NCBI GenBank assembly: GCA_016721085.1
Contig: JADKJI010000023.1
Span: 32,152-96,151 of the forward strand
Reading direction: 5' to 3'
Origin: Chitinophagaceae bacterium
GTDB taxonomy: Bacteria > Bacteroidota > Bacteroidia > Chitinophagales > Chitinophagaceae
Length of the DNA stretch: 64,000 nucleotides
Shown here: positions 54,697-62,065 of the stretch, piece after piece
Position numbering within the stretch: the stretch's first letter is position 1
How the letters are laid out: the number at the start of each line of letters is the position of its first letter
The notes under the pieces: generated by a model
Databases searched by the model: none
What the model was told of the DNA's origin: nothing
What the model saw: the letters and a program-made list of their open reading frames with translations, nothing else
Position numbers and translations under genes: made by a program

Positions 54697-54789
54697 TTGT
54701 TGTAATTTTTACCGTCTTCATTTCCGTTTATAGGGATCCGACGGCGGTTTTAAAAAAATTTTGCCTTTTTTGTTTCCCTCAGGCCTGGG

Positions 54790-54860
54790 ATTATATGCTT
54801 AGGGCTTAAGGCCTAAAGCTGAAGGCCTTGGGCCTTAGGCTTTAAGCCTTGGGCTTGAGC
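54790..54860. repeat. GGCCTAAAGCTGAAGGC-type intergenic repeat, copy 2
   Basis: Imperfectly palindromic repeats (CTTAAGGCCTAAAGCTGAAG, CCTTGGGCCTTAGGCTTTAA) fill the rplJ-rplL gap up to the rplJ stop. On the minus strand they fold into GC-rich stems within the transcript, which could affect the L7/L12 to L10 ratio. Confidence 0.6.
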
Positions 54861-54861
54861 T

Positions 54862-55413
54862 TTAGCTTTCAGCTGGTGCTTCAGTAGCGGCTTCCGCAGC
54901 GGCTTCAGTTGTTCCTGCCGCTTGCTTTTCGTGGTGGTGCAATAATGCAGCCAGTACACGTTTAGCAGGAGACTGGAGCAATCCAATAACTTCTCCGATG
55001 AGTTCGTTCTTGGTTTTGATCTGAGTCAGTGCTTTCAGGTTCTTATCTCCCATGTAAACATCACCATTGATAAACGCGGCTTTCATAACCGGGCGCTCAC
55101 CATTAGATTCTTTACGGAAAGAGGTAAGGATCATTGCAGGATCCTTAGGGTTCTCTGAGAACATCAGGGCGGTAACATTATTCAGTGCATCATATACACC
55201 AGCATAACGTTCAGCATCCAACGATTCAAGAGCCTTTCTGATAAGGGTATTCTTAGCCACTTTCATTTCAACATTCTTGTCGAAACAAGCGCGGCGTAAT
55301 TTACCGATTTGTGCTACAGTCAGCGATTCAGTATCGGTGATATAGAAATTAGTGAACTGAGAGAATTTTCCTTTCAGGATCTCAATCACTTCATTTTTTT
55401 GATCTTTAGTCAT
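54862..55413 (-). CDS. rplJ: 50S ribosomal protein L10
   Basis: The product is 183 aa. Features are FSQFTNFYITDTESLTVAQI, LRRACFDKNVEMKVAKNTLI and the helix that binds L7/L12 dimers at the C-terminus. The tail is Ala/Glu/Thr rich (EAAAEAATEAPAES), as is common in this phylum. Preceded by two hairpins that probably form the autoregulatory L10 leader. Confidence 0.97.
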   Translation of the reverse strand: MTKDQKNEVIEILKGKFSQFTNFYITDTESLTVAQIGKLRRACFDKNVEMKVAKNTLIRKALESLDAERYAGVYDALNNVTALMFSENPKDPAMILTSFRKESNGERPVMKAAFINGDVYMGDKNLKALTQIKTKNELIGEVIGLLQSPAKRVLAALLHHHEKQAAGTTEAAAEAATEAPAES

Positions 55414-55429
55414 AACATCTACTTTTTAC

Positions 55430-55501
55430 TGGCGGGGGTGTCCTCACTCCCGGCGTTTTGAATTAACTATTATGTTATGGTGTTCGTGAGGACACGAACA
55501 C
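55430..55501 (-). promoter_or_regulatory. Candidate L10 leader (two hairpins between rplA and rplJ)
   Basis: The first stem is GTGTTCGTG / CACGAACAC with a 4-base loop (55480-55501). The second pairs CGGGGGTG with CACTCCCG around TCCT (55433-55452). Both lie between the rplA stop and the rplJ start. L10-L12 complexes repress their own mRNA at such leaders in many bacteria; the identity here is inferred from position and structure. Confidence 0.5.
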
Positions 55502-55508
55502 GGATAGT

Positions 55509-56201
55509 TTAGTGAACTATTGTCTTAGTATCGATTTCAATACCAGGACTCATGCTGCTTGCCATGAATACGCTTTTCAGGTAAGTACCTTTTGCGGAAG
55601 ATGGTTTTGCCTTTACAATAGCATTGATCAGTTCGTTACTGTTCTCAACTATTTTTTCAGGAGCGAAACTTACTCTTCCGATAGAAGCGTGAATGATACC
55701 AGCTTTGTCCACTTTAAATGCAATCTTACCGCCTTTAACTTCATTAACAGCAGCAGCTACATCATTAGTAACTGTACCTGTTTTTGGGTTTGGCATCAGG
55801 TTACGGGGACCGAGTATCTTACCTAATTTACCGATACGAGGCATTACTGATGGAGTGGCAACGATAACGTCTACGTCTACCCATCCGCCTTCGATCTTAG
55901 TTACAAACTCATCCAGACCAACATAGTCAGCTCCGGCTGCTCTTGCATCTGCTTCCTTATCGGGAGTACAGAGTACCAATACTTTCTTTGTTTTACCTGT
56001 ACCATGAGGTAAGGTAACTGTACCGCGGATTGCCTGGTCGGCTTTCTTTGGATCTACACCCAGACGGATATGGAGGTCCACTGAGGAGTCGAATTTAGTG
56101 GTATTCACTTCTTTTACTATAGAAGAAGCTTCCTTGAGTGAATACGACTTGTTCTTGTCTATTTTAGCGTCAGCTGTTTTTCTTTTTTTAGCGATTCCCA
56201 T
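55509..56201 (-). CDS. rplA: 50S ribosomal protein L1
   Basis: The product is 230 aa from the ATG at 56201 (MGIAKKRKTADAKI); an ATG at 56207 adds two residues. Visible motifs are FDSSVDLHIRLGVDPKKADQ, IRGTVTLPHGTGKTKKVLVL, MPRIGKLGKILGPRNLMPNP and GTVTNDVAAAV. L1 forms the ribosomal L1 stalk and can repress its own operon. It follows rplK with a 45-bp gap. Confidence 0.98.
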   Translation of the reverse strand: MGIAKKRKTADAKIDKNKSYSLKEASSIVKEVNTTKFDSSVDLHIRLGVDPKKADQAIRGTVTLPHGTGKTKKVLVLCTPDKEADARAAGADYVGLDEFVTKIEGGWVDVDVIVATPSVMPRIGKLGKILGPRNLMPNPKTGTVTNDVAAAVNEVKGGKIAFKVDKAGIIHASIGRVSFAPEKIVENSNELINAIVKAKPSSAKGTYLKSVFMASSMSPGIEIDTKTIVH

Positions 56202-56246
56202 TGTCATTCAATTTTTTGCTATCCCGTTACCGGAATAGGTGAACAA

Positions 56247-56690
56247 TTAATTCTCCCAAGGAGCATTTCCATCTACAGTAAGACCCATACTGCGGGCTGT
56301 TCCGGCCACCATGCGCATAGCGCTTTCAACGGTGAAACAGTTCAGATCGGGCATTTTGTCTTTAGCGATGGCCTCTACCTGGCTCCAGGTTACTTTACCC
56401 ACCTTACTGCGGTTTGGTTCTTTAGAACCGCTCTGCAATTTGGCTGCTTCCAGTAACTGAACGGCAGCGGGAGGAGTTTTGATAATAAACTCGAAAGACT
56501 TGTCGGAATAAACAGTGATTAAAACTGGGAGTACTTTTCCCATTTTTTCCTGAGTGCGGGCGTTAAACTGCTTACAGAATTCCATGATGTTGATACCCTT
56601 GGAACCTAATGCAGGACCTACTGGAGGTGCGGGGTTGGCCTGGCCACCCTTTACCTGTAGCTTTACGTAGCCGGTAATTTCTTTTGCCAT
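56247..56690 (-). CDS. rplK: 50S ribosomal protein L11
   Basis: The product is 147 aa. It shows the N-terminal GYVKLQVKGGQANPAPPVGP, ALGSKGINIMEFCKQFN and the C-terminal rRNA-binding GTARSMGLTVDG. It is part of the GTPase centre. It is the first gene of the rplKAJL unit, with a promoter at 56849-56877. Confidence 0.98.
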   Translation of the reverse strand: MAKEITGYVKLQVKGGQANPAPPVGPALGSKGINIMEFCKQFNARTQEKMGKVLPVLITVYSDKSFEFIIKTPPAAVQLLEAAKLQSGSKEPNRSKVGKVTWSQVEAIAKDKMPDLNCFTVESAMRMVAGTARSMGLTVDGNAPWEN

Positions 56691-56848
56691 TTTTAATGAT
56701 TTATTGGTTCAAGCGACCTTTTCTCCGCGGGGGCGGATTACCGGGTCTCCCAAATTCCTCAACAACCTGTTGTTTTACAAACTGAAACAGGTTTCTGCCT
56801 TTATCTCCAACTTGGAGGGCAGTAAATGAAAGAACTAAATTGGGAGCG

Positions 56849-56877
56849 CAAAGGTAGGAAAATATTTGAAAAAACAA
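56849..56877 (-). promoter_or_regulatory. Promoter for rplKAJL
   Basis: On the minus strand TTG, 18 bases, TACCTTTG, 159 bases before the rplK start. The remainder of the 390-base gap up to the H1-like gene (56878-57082) shows no further feature apart from A/T-rich sequence. Confidence 0.6.
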
Positions 56878-57082
56878 CCATTTTTATAAAAGTTCCTTTG
56901 GGAAGCTGTTCAGGGGGGTAATTCGGCTCTCTTTCTGTTGGTTAGCAAATACTAATATCGTTGATGGATACAAGAAAGTTTTGTTTGAATTTCTTTTTAT
57001 CTGAAATTTTATGCGTAGCTTTTCAATTCAGTTAATTCTTCCTGTAAAATAGACATTGAACAACTAAAAAACACAGCAAATC

Positions 57083-57517
57083 ATGGCCAAAGCAAAGAAA
57101 AAAGCAGCTAAAAAGAAAGCTGCCCCTAAAAAGAAGGTAGCACCTAAAAAAGCAGCTAAAAAAGCTGGTAAGAAAAAGGAGCAAAAAAGCGGCCCCAAGA
57201 AGAAGGCCACGAAGAAGAAAGCCGTGAAAAAAGTTGTGAAGAAAAAGGTAGCGAAGAAAGCTCCGGCAAAAAAAGCAGCTCCAAAAAAGAAGGCAGCCGC
57301 AAAGAAAAAAGCAGCTCCGAAAAAGAAAGCCGCTCCGAAAGCAGCTCCTAAAAAAGCAGCCCCTAAGAAGAAGGTTGTAGCTAAGAAACCAACTCCGGTT
57401 GTTGTTGTAGCTGCCCCACCTCCTCCTCCACCGGCACCTGCTCCAATTCCAGAATTATTCCCTGAGCCAGCACCAGAGGTATCAGTAAACGATACGCCTG
57501 AGGCATCAGATAATTAA
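57083..57517 (+). CDS. Histone H1-like Lys/Ala-rich DNA-binding protein with Pro-rich acidic tail
   Basis: The product is 144 aa. Residues 1-110 consist almost only of Lys, Ala, Pro and Val in AAPKKKA-type repeats, like the C-terminal domain of eukaryotic H1 and bacterial Hc1-like proteins. The rest is VVVVAAPPPPPPAPAPIPEL followed by an acidic end (FPEPAPEVSVNDTPEASDN). It is expected to bind DNA non-specifically and compact the nucleoid. The gene has its own terminator and sits on the plus strand between nusG and rplK, which are normally adjacent. Confidence 0.85.
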   Translation: MAKAKKKAAKKKAAPKKKVAPKKAAKKAGKKKEQKSGPKKKATKKKAVKKVVKKKVAKKAPAKKAAPKKKAAAKKKAAPKKKAAPKAAPKKAAPKKKVVAKKPTPVVVVAAPPPPPPAPAPIPELFPEPAPEVSVNDTPEASDN

Positions 57518-57537
57518 TATATTGAGCTAATTTGCTG

Positions 57538-57560
57538 AAGCCTTCCCAATGGGAAGGCTT
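57538..57560 (+). terminator. Terminator after the H1-like gene
   Basis: AAGCCTTCCC, loop AAT, GGGAAGGCTT followed by TTTTATTG. Confidence 0.88.
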
Positions 57561-57616
57561 TTTTATTGCCATAAGTTTTCTATGAGAAGGAAAGCTAAAG
57601 TCGACTCCAAAAAAAA

Positions 57617-57641
57617 CGCCACAATCATTATGATTGCGGCG
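57617..57641 (-). terminator. Terminator after nusG
   Basis: CGCC-A-CAATCAT pairs with ATGATTG-C-GGCG with one mismatch; on the minus strand it is followed by a run of eight T. It lies 32 bases after the nusG stop. Confidence 0.8.
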
Positions 57642-57672
57642 CATTTATAAAATTGGCTTAGGAACTTAGGGA

Positions 57673-58241
57673 TCAGGATAGTTTCTCTACCTGCATGTAG
57701 TTCAGTTCTACCGGTGTAGAACGGCCGAATATCTTTACAGTAACTTTCAATTTTTTCTTTTCGTCGTTCACCTCTTCGATAATACCGTTGAAATCGTTGA
57801 ATGGTCCTTCGATGATCTTGATAGTTTCACCAACAATAAACGGTTCGCTCATGCTTACTCCACCTGCTTCAGCCATTTCATCCATTTTACCGAGCATCTT
57901 GTTCACTTCGGCTTTACGGAGAGCGATTGGATTTTCTTTCCGAGGAAATGGATAACGCTATTGGTGTTTTTGATAGCTTCGCGAAGATCGTCAGACAATT
58001 TTCCTTCAGTAACTTCAATCATTACATATCCTGGGTAGTAGTTACGTTCGCGCATCACTTTTTTACCATTCTGCACTTTGTAAACTTTTTCTACAGGGAG
58101 GAAAACCTGTTTTACCACTTCGCTCCAGCCACCACGGGAAACTTCTTTATCGAGGTATTCCTTCACTTTGCGCTCTTTACCGCTCACAACGCGTAGCACA
58201 TACCATTTTGTTTCCTGTTGTTGTGTTACCTGATTTTCCAT
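57673..58241 (-). CDS. nusG: Transcription termination/antitermination factor NusG (one-base frameshift)
   Basis: The N-terminal NGN domain (KWYVLRVVSGKERKVKEYL, YYPGYVMIEV) is followed by a stop after IQSLSVKPK. One more A in the run at 57932-57935 joins it to NPIALRKAEVNKMLG and then the KOW domain (VGETIKIIEGPFNDFNGIIE). The repaired product is 189 aa. It links RNA polymerase to ribosomes and Rho. Its ATG overlaps the secE stop (TAATG), so translation is coupled. As read the gene is split into 57903-58241 and 57673-57906. Confidence 0.95.
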
Positions 58242-58434
58242 TATTCAAATGATGAGTAGATGAATTTAAGACCGCCGAGGGCAATGAAGTCCATTACCCA
58301 AACCAAAGCTGTAATCAGCACAGTAGCTACAAGAACAATTACAGTAGATTGCTGCAATTGGCTCCATGTAGGCCAGCTTACCTTCTCCAGCAGTTCGTGG
58401 GGCTCTCTTTGAAGTACGTTGTTACTTTGCTCAT
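58241..58434 (-). CDS. secE: Preprotein translocase subunit SecE (one-base frameshift)
   Basis: Starts at the ATG at 58434: MSKVTTYFKES, then one base is missing in the G4 run at 58399-58402 (plus strand). With it the frame continues PHELLEKVSWPTWSQLQQ, followed by the single membrane helix STVIVLVATVLITALVWVMD, and ends at 58241. The 64-residue product has the normal size of a one-helix SecE. The conserved KVSWPTW region leaves little doubt. It lies between tRNA-Trp and nusG, the classical order. Confidence 0.92.
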
Positions 58435-58440
58435 AGAACT

Positions 58441-58550
58441 AGAAATTTGAAAATTTGAAAATTTGAGTCCCGACTCGTCGGGATGAAAATTGAGGAAAGA
58501 TTGAAAGTTTGAAACATTTTCAAATTTTCAAATTCCCAAATTCTCAAATT
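58441..58550. repeat. AT-rich inverted repeat between secE and tRNA-Trp
   Basis: GAAATTTGAAAATTTGAAAA is mirrored by CATTTTCAAATTTTCAAATT, with TCCCGACTCGTCGGGA as an extra small stem. The same AATTTGAAAATTTG unit occurs at 29553-29803 and 60385-60535. Confidence 0.7.
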
Positions 58551-58556
58551 ACCTCG

Positions 58557-58627
58557 CACGGGCACTAGGATTCGAACCCAGATCAAAGGTTTTGGAGACC
58601 CGTATGCTACCGTTGCACCATGCCCGT
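58557..58627 (-). tRNA. trnW: tRNA-Trp (CCA)
   Basis: 71 bases. The acceptor stem ACGGGCA / TGCCCGT is perfect, the anticodon loop is CTCCAAA (anticodon CCA), and the T loop is GGTTCGAATCC. It is located between tuf and secE as in many bacteria. Confidence 0.96.
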
Positions 58628-58633
58628 ATGAAA

Positions 58634-58671
58634 GCTAAAAGCTATCCCGTATAACCGAGACAGCTTTTAGC
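58634..58671 (-). terminator. Hairpin between tuf and tRNA-Trp
   Basis: GCTAAAAGCT / AGCTTTTAGC, a 10-bp perfect stem with an 18-base loop. It could be a processing or terminator-like structure separating tuf from the tRNA. Confidence 0.5.
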
Positions 58672-58749
58672 AGTATGTATTACAAAGATACAATTCCTTT
58701 GTATTCAAACAATTGGCAGTGATTTAAGAAAAATCAGCTGCCATTGTCA

Positions 58750-59937
58750 TTACTTCAGAATTTCAGTCACCTGACCAGCACCTACGGTACGTCCACCTTC
58801 GCGAATCGCGAATTTAAGACCTTTTTCCATGGCGATTGGTTGGATCAGACGAACAGTCAGGCTAGTGTTATCACCAGGCATAACCATTTCTGTTCCTGCA
58901 TTCAGTTCAACTTCTCCGGTTACGTCTGTAGTACGGAAATAGAACTGAGGGCGATATTTTTGGAAGAATGGAGTATGACGTCCACCTTCTTCTTTGCTCA
59001 ATACGTAAACTTCACCTTTGAATTCGGTGTGAGGAGTGATTGAACCTGGCTTACAGATAACCATACCACGACGGATCTGGGTTTTCTCAATACCACGGAG
59101 CAACAGACCGGCGTTGTCACCAGCTTCACCCTCATCGAGGAGTTTACGGAACATTTCAACACCAGTTACAGTTGATGTAAGTGGAGTTGGGATAAGACCA
59201 ACGATTTCTACGCCTTCACCCACTTTGATACGACCTCTTTCGATACGACCAGTAGCAACAGTACCACGACCAGTGATCGAGAATACGTCTTCTACTGACA
59301 TAAGGAATGGTTGGTCAACTGGACGAGGAGGCAATGGAATGTAGCTATCAACAGCTTCCATCAGCTCTTCAACAGCTTTAACCCATTTGTCTTCACCAGC
59401 CAAAGCACCAGTGGCAGAACCCTTGATGATTGGTGTATTGTCGCCGTCGAAACCGTAGAAAGTCAGCAATTCGCGGATTTCCATTTCAACGAGTTCCAAT
59501 AATTCTGGATCGTCAACCAAGTCAACTTTATTCATAAATACCACCATACGAGGAACACCTACCTGGCGAGCCAGGAGGATGTGTTCTTTAGTTTGGGGCA
59601 TTGGTCCGTCTGTAGCAGCCACAACCAGGATAGCGCCATCCATTTGGGCAGCACCTGTAATCATGTTCTTAACATAGTCAGCGTGACCTGGACAGTCCAC
59701 GTGAGCATAGTGACGGTTAGCCGTTTGGTATTCAACGTGAGCGGTGTTGATGGTGATACCGCGCTCTTTTTCTTCAGGAGCAGCATCAATTTCATCATAC
59801 TTTTTTGCCTGAGCCATACCTTTCGATGCAAGAATGGTAGTGATTGCTGCAGTCAAAGTTGTTTTACCGTGGTCAATGTGACCGATTGTACCAACGTTAA
59901 CGTGGGGTTTGTCCCTCTTAAAGGTCTCTTTTGACAT
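58750..59937 (-). CDS. tuf: Elongation factor Tu
   Basis: The product is 395 aa, the standard length. GTPase motifs: GHIDHGKTTL, DCPGHADYVKN and NKVDLVDD. The effector region ERGITINTAHVEY and domain II/III signatures (GRGTVATGRIERG, FRTTDVTGEV) are present. It delivers aminoacyl-tRNA to the ribosome. No frame problem is seen. Confidence 0.99.
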   Translation of the reverse strand: MSKETFKRDKPHVNVGTIGHIDHGKTTLTAAITTILASKGMAQAKKYDEIDAAPEEKERGITINTAHVEYQTANRHYAHVDCPGHADYVKNMITGAAQMDGAILVVAATDGPMPQTKEHILLARQVGVPRMVVFMNKVDLVDDPELLELVEMEIRELLTFYGFDGDNTPIIKGSATGALAGEDKWVKAVEELMEAVDSYIPLPPRPVDQPFLMSVEDVFSITGRGTVATGRIERGRIKVGEGVEIVGLIPTPLTSTVTGVEMFRKLLDEGEAGDNAGLLLRGIEKTQIRRGMVICKPGSITPHTEFKGEVYVLSKEEGGRHTPFFQKYRPQFYFRTTDVTGEVELNAGTEMVMPGDNTSLTVRLIQPIAMEKGLKFAIREGGRTVGAGQVTEILK

Positions 59938-59989
59938 CGTTATCTGTTTTTAGTTGTGGATTTACAATTATTGTTTATTTATGGGTCAG

Positions 59990-59997
59990 CAAAAATA
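59990..59997 (-). promoter_or_regulatory. Candidate -7 box upstream of tuf
   Basis: TATTTTTG on the minus strand fits TAnnTTTG, 53 bases before the tuf start. No -33 TTG at the right distance was found; tuf may also be read through from the tRNA genes upstream. Confidence 0.35.
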
Positions 59998-60081
59998 GCC
60001 CGAAGGATCCTAATGCTTTTCACAATTCAACTTTTTATTTCCGACCCGGATAGTCCACTTTATCATCCGGACCAGAATTTG

Positions 60082-60153
<72 letters not shown>

Positions 60154-60227
60154 GAACTCCCTTAGTGAGTCACTGTCGGGTCGCTGTAGCCTTTCACAAA
60201 AGTAACTACAAACTACCAACTTTTATG

Positions 60228-60299
60228 AGCGGGAGACGAGGCTCGAACTCGCCACCTATAGCTTGGAAGGCTATCGCTCTACCAAATGAGCTACCCCCC
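60228..60299 (-). tRNA. trnG: tRNA-Gly (TCC), acceptor stem lacking one base
   Basis: The anticodon stem ATAGC / GCTAT encloses CTTCCAA (anticodon TCC), and the D and T arms are normal. The 3' acceptor strand CTCCCGC needs GCGGGGG, but the 5' side reads GGGGGG: position 2 (C) is missing, which merges the plus-strand sequence into a C6 run at 60294-60299. Restoring it gives a fully paired stem. Confidence 0.9.
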
Positions 60300-60384
60300 T
60301 TTTGGTTGAATTGGGATAATTTGAAAATTGACAAACCTTCATTTTAAAAGAACTTGACACTGAAATAGCTTGGATCGGCTACTC

Positions 60385-60535
60385 CCGCTTAATAATTTGA
60401 AAATTTGATAATTTGAAAATTTGTATCAAATCAAGCTACTTTTCCCATTACTATTCCAATTAAAGACTTATGAATCTGAGGCATTTTCAAATTACCACAT
60501 TTTCAAATTTTCAAATTTCTTTTCAAATTTCCCTG
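60385..60535. repeat. AT-rich inverted repeat between tRNA-Gly and tRNA-Tyr
   Basis: AATAATTTGAAAATTTGATA and AATTTGAAAATTTGTATC on the left against CATTTTCAAATTTTCAAATT on the right. It is of the same type as 58441-58550 and the ends of 29553-29803. Confidence 0.65.
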
Positions 60536-60618
60536 TGGGCAGGAGAGGAGTCGAACCTCTGAAGTCGAAAGACAGCGGATTTACAGTCCGCCCCATTTGG
60601 CCACTCTGGAACCTGCCC
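60536..60618 (-). tRNA. trnY: tRNA-Tyr (GTA)
   Basis: 83 bases with a long variable arm (class II). The acceptor pairs GGGCAGG with CCTGCCC. The anticodon loop is CTGTAAA (GTA). Confidence 0.96.
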
Positions 60619-60667
60619 TTTTACCGAATCTTAGATCCGGCATTGCGAAAGTAACTTTCACAATCCG

Positions 60668-60740
60668 AGCCACTTGTCGGAATCGAACCAACGACCTACT
60701 GATTACAAATCAGTTGCTCTACCAGCTGAGCTAAAGTGGC
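60668..60740 (-). tRNA. trnT: tRNA-Thr (TGT)
   Basis: 73 bases. Acceptor GCCACTT / AAGTGGC, anticodon stem CTGAT / ATCAG with anticodon TGT. It is the first tRNA of the cluster upstream of tuf. Confidence 0.96.
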
Positions 60741-60848
60741 ATTCTATAAAATCCACCTCATTCTCATGTTGTGGTGGATATAGCAATAAAGAACTACCCC
60801 CATTTTTTGGGAAGGCAAAGGTAAAGGAATTTGATAAATACAAAAATT

Positions 60849-61522
60849 TTAACCCGTTTTTTTTTCCTTGTTTTCAGTGTGTTGTGAATAAGTTGTGGGG
60901 GGCTGACCATATTTCCACCCTTTTTGATGCAAGGTTTGGAGACAATTACTGCAAAATCGCCCAATGGTATCAGCCGGAAGTCCCCATTGGCAGCCACCAT
61001 AACACAGGTTTTATTACTACAGTGTGGTAATGAAAAATTATGCCCAACCTCATGAAGACAAACATTAATTGCTTCTACTAAAAATACGCATGCGTTGGAT
61101 TTCCCTTTTGAGACGCCTGGTTGAAATTACCTGCAGCATTTCCTGGACAGTAACCCAGTCCCATAATTCCCCAATGTTTTTTCCTTCTAAAGATGTTTCA
61201 ATATCCGCAGCAGTGAGTCCAACAAATTTCTGCCCCCTTCCCTACTCCCTTTCCTTAAAAAAAGAAATAATACTGTCGGCGCTATACCTCTTTTTTCACT
61301 TCTACATACGACGCCTCAGGCAAGTCTTCTTCAGGAAGCAGAAAAATGGGATTGGATGAGAGGTTCCTGTAAAATGGGCAAGATGGCTGTAGTAAATGAA
61401 GAATCCATTCCATTGAAAGGCTGGAATATTATTGAACACTCATTTTGTTTTTTGATTGAGGTTGAAGTAGGCTGACAGGAATATAAAAACAGGAGACTTA
61501 TAATTACCGACAGGAATTTCAT
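60849..61522 (-). pseudogene. amzA: Archaemetzincin (M54) relic with lipoprotein leader
   Basis: Conserved pieces of an archaemetzincin appear in order but in changing frames. They are a lipoprotein leader (MKFLSVIISLLFLYSC), IIFQPFNGMDSSFT, LLPEEDLPEASY, RYSADSIISFFKERE followed by an in-frame TAG, KFVGLTAADIETSLEGKNIG, WGIMGLGYCPGNA, VISTRRLKRE, FLVEAINVCLHEVGHNF, SLPHCSNKTCVM, and FCSNCLQTLHQKG. The zinc motif is HEVGHNFSLPH, where the family consensus HExxHxxGxxH has Gly in place of Ser. At least six frame changes and one stop occur in about 670 bases, far denser than in rpoB, so this looks like a decayed gene rather than base-calling error only. It lies between hpf and the tRNA cluster. 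Confidence 0.8.
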
Positions 61523-61581
61523 ACCCGCTGTTTAATATGAATACCCCAATGGGTACTTGGGTAACCTGTATAAAAAAGAAA

Positions 61582-61600
61582 ACCTCCCACGAGGGGAGGT
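61582..61600 (-). terminator. Terminator after hpf
   Basis: ACCTCCC, loop ACGAG, GGGAGGT; on the minus strand it is followed by TTTTCTTTTTTATA, 11 bases after the hpf stop. Confidence 0.85.
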
Positions 61601-61610
61601 CTTGAATACA

Positions 61611-61910
61611 TTATGCAGCTTCTTTTTCTTTTTTCCTCTTTATTTGATTAATGATGGAGTCTAACGCATCATCGAAAGACTCTTCAAAAGATTTAGAAGT
61701 CGATTTTACAAAAAATTCGTGCCTTGGCACTTGGACTTTAATTTCTGCGATCTTGTCTTTAATAGCATGGACTACATTATCTAATTTCAGGTACACTTCA
61801 ACCTTAATAATGCGGTCATGAAAGGTGTTTAGTTTTTGCAATTTCCGATTTACATACTCATTGAGTTTAGAATCCGCAGTAAACCGTACGGTTTGGATGT
61901 TAACGTTCAT
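61611..61910 (-). CDS. hpf: Ribosome hibernation-promoting factor, short form (HPF/RaiA)
   Basis: The product is 99 aa. The sigma-54-modulation/S30EA fold begins NVNIQTVRFTADSKLNEYV, with a basic helix RKLQKLNTFHDRI and strand IAEIKVQVPRHEFFVKSTS, then the DALDSIINQIKRKKEKE tail. The short form binds the 30S decoding region and dimerises or inactivates ribosomes in stationary phase. It is part of the conserved rpsU-xerC-hpf run. Confidence 0.93.
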   Translation of the reverse strand: MNVNIQTVRFTADSKLNEYVNRKLQKLNTFHDRIIKVEVYLKLDNVVHAIKDKIAEIKVQVPRHEFFVKSTSKSFEESFDDALDSIINQIKRKKEKEAA

Positions 61911-62065
61911 ACAATCGCAATTTTTCTGTGAACAATAAATAAAGAACTTATAGAAAGTAATTTTTCATTCATAGGCTTGTAAGATTATCCTTTTCAAGTT
62001 ACCGATATCGTTGTTTCCTTCCAAATAAATTAACGCTAAAATTGTTCACTTTATGCGAAAAAAAA

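Noticed and set aside
57381..57644. 87-codon minus-strand frame opposite the H1-like gene
   Set aside because: It crosses two terminator hairpins and is a shadow of the Pro/Lys-rich gene.
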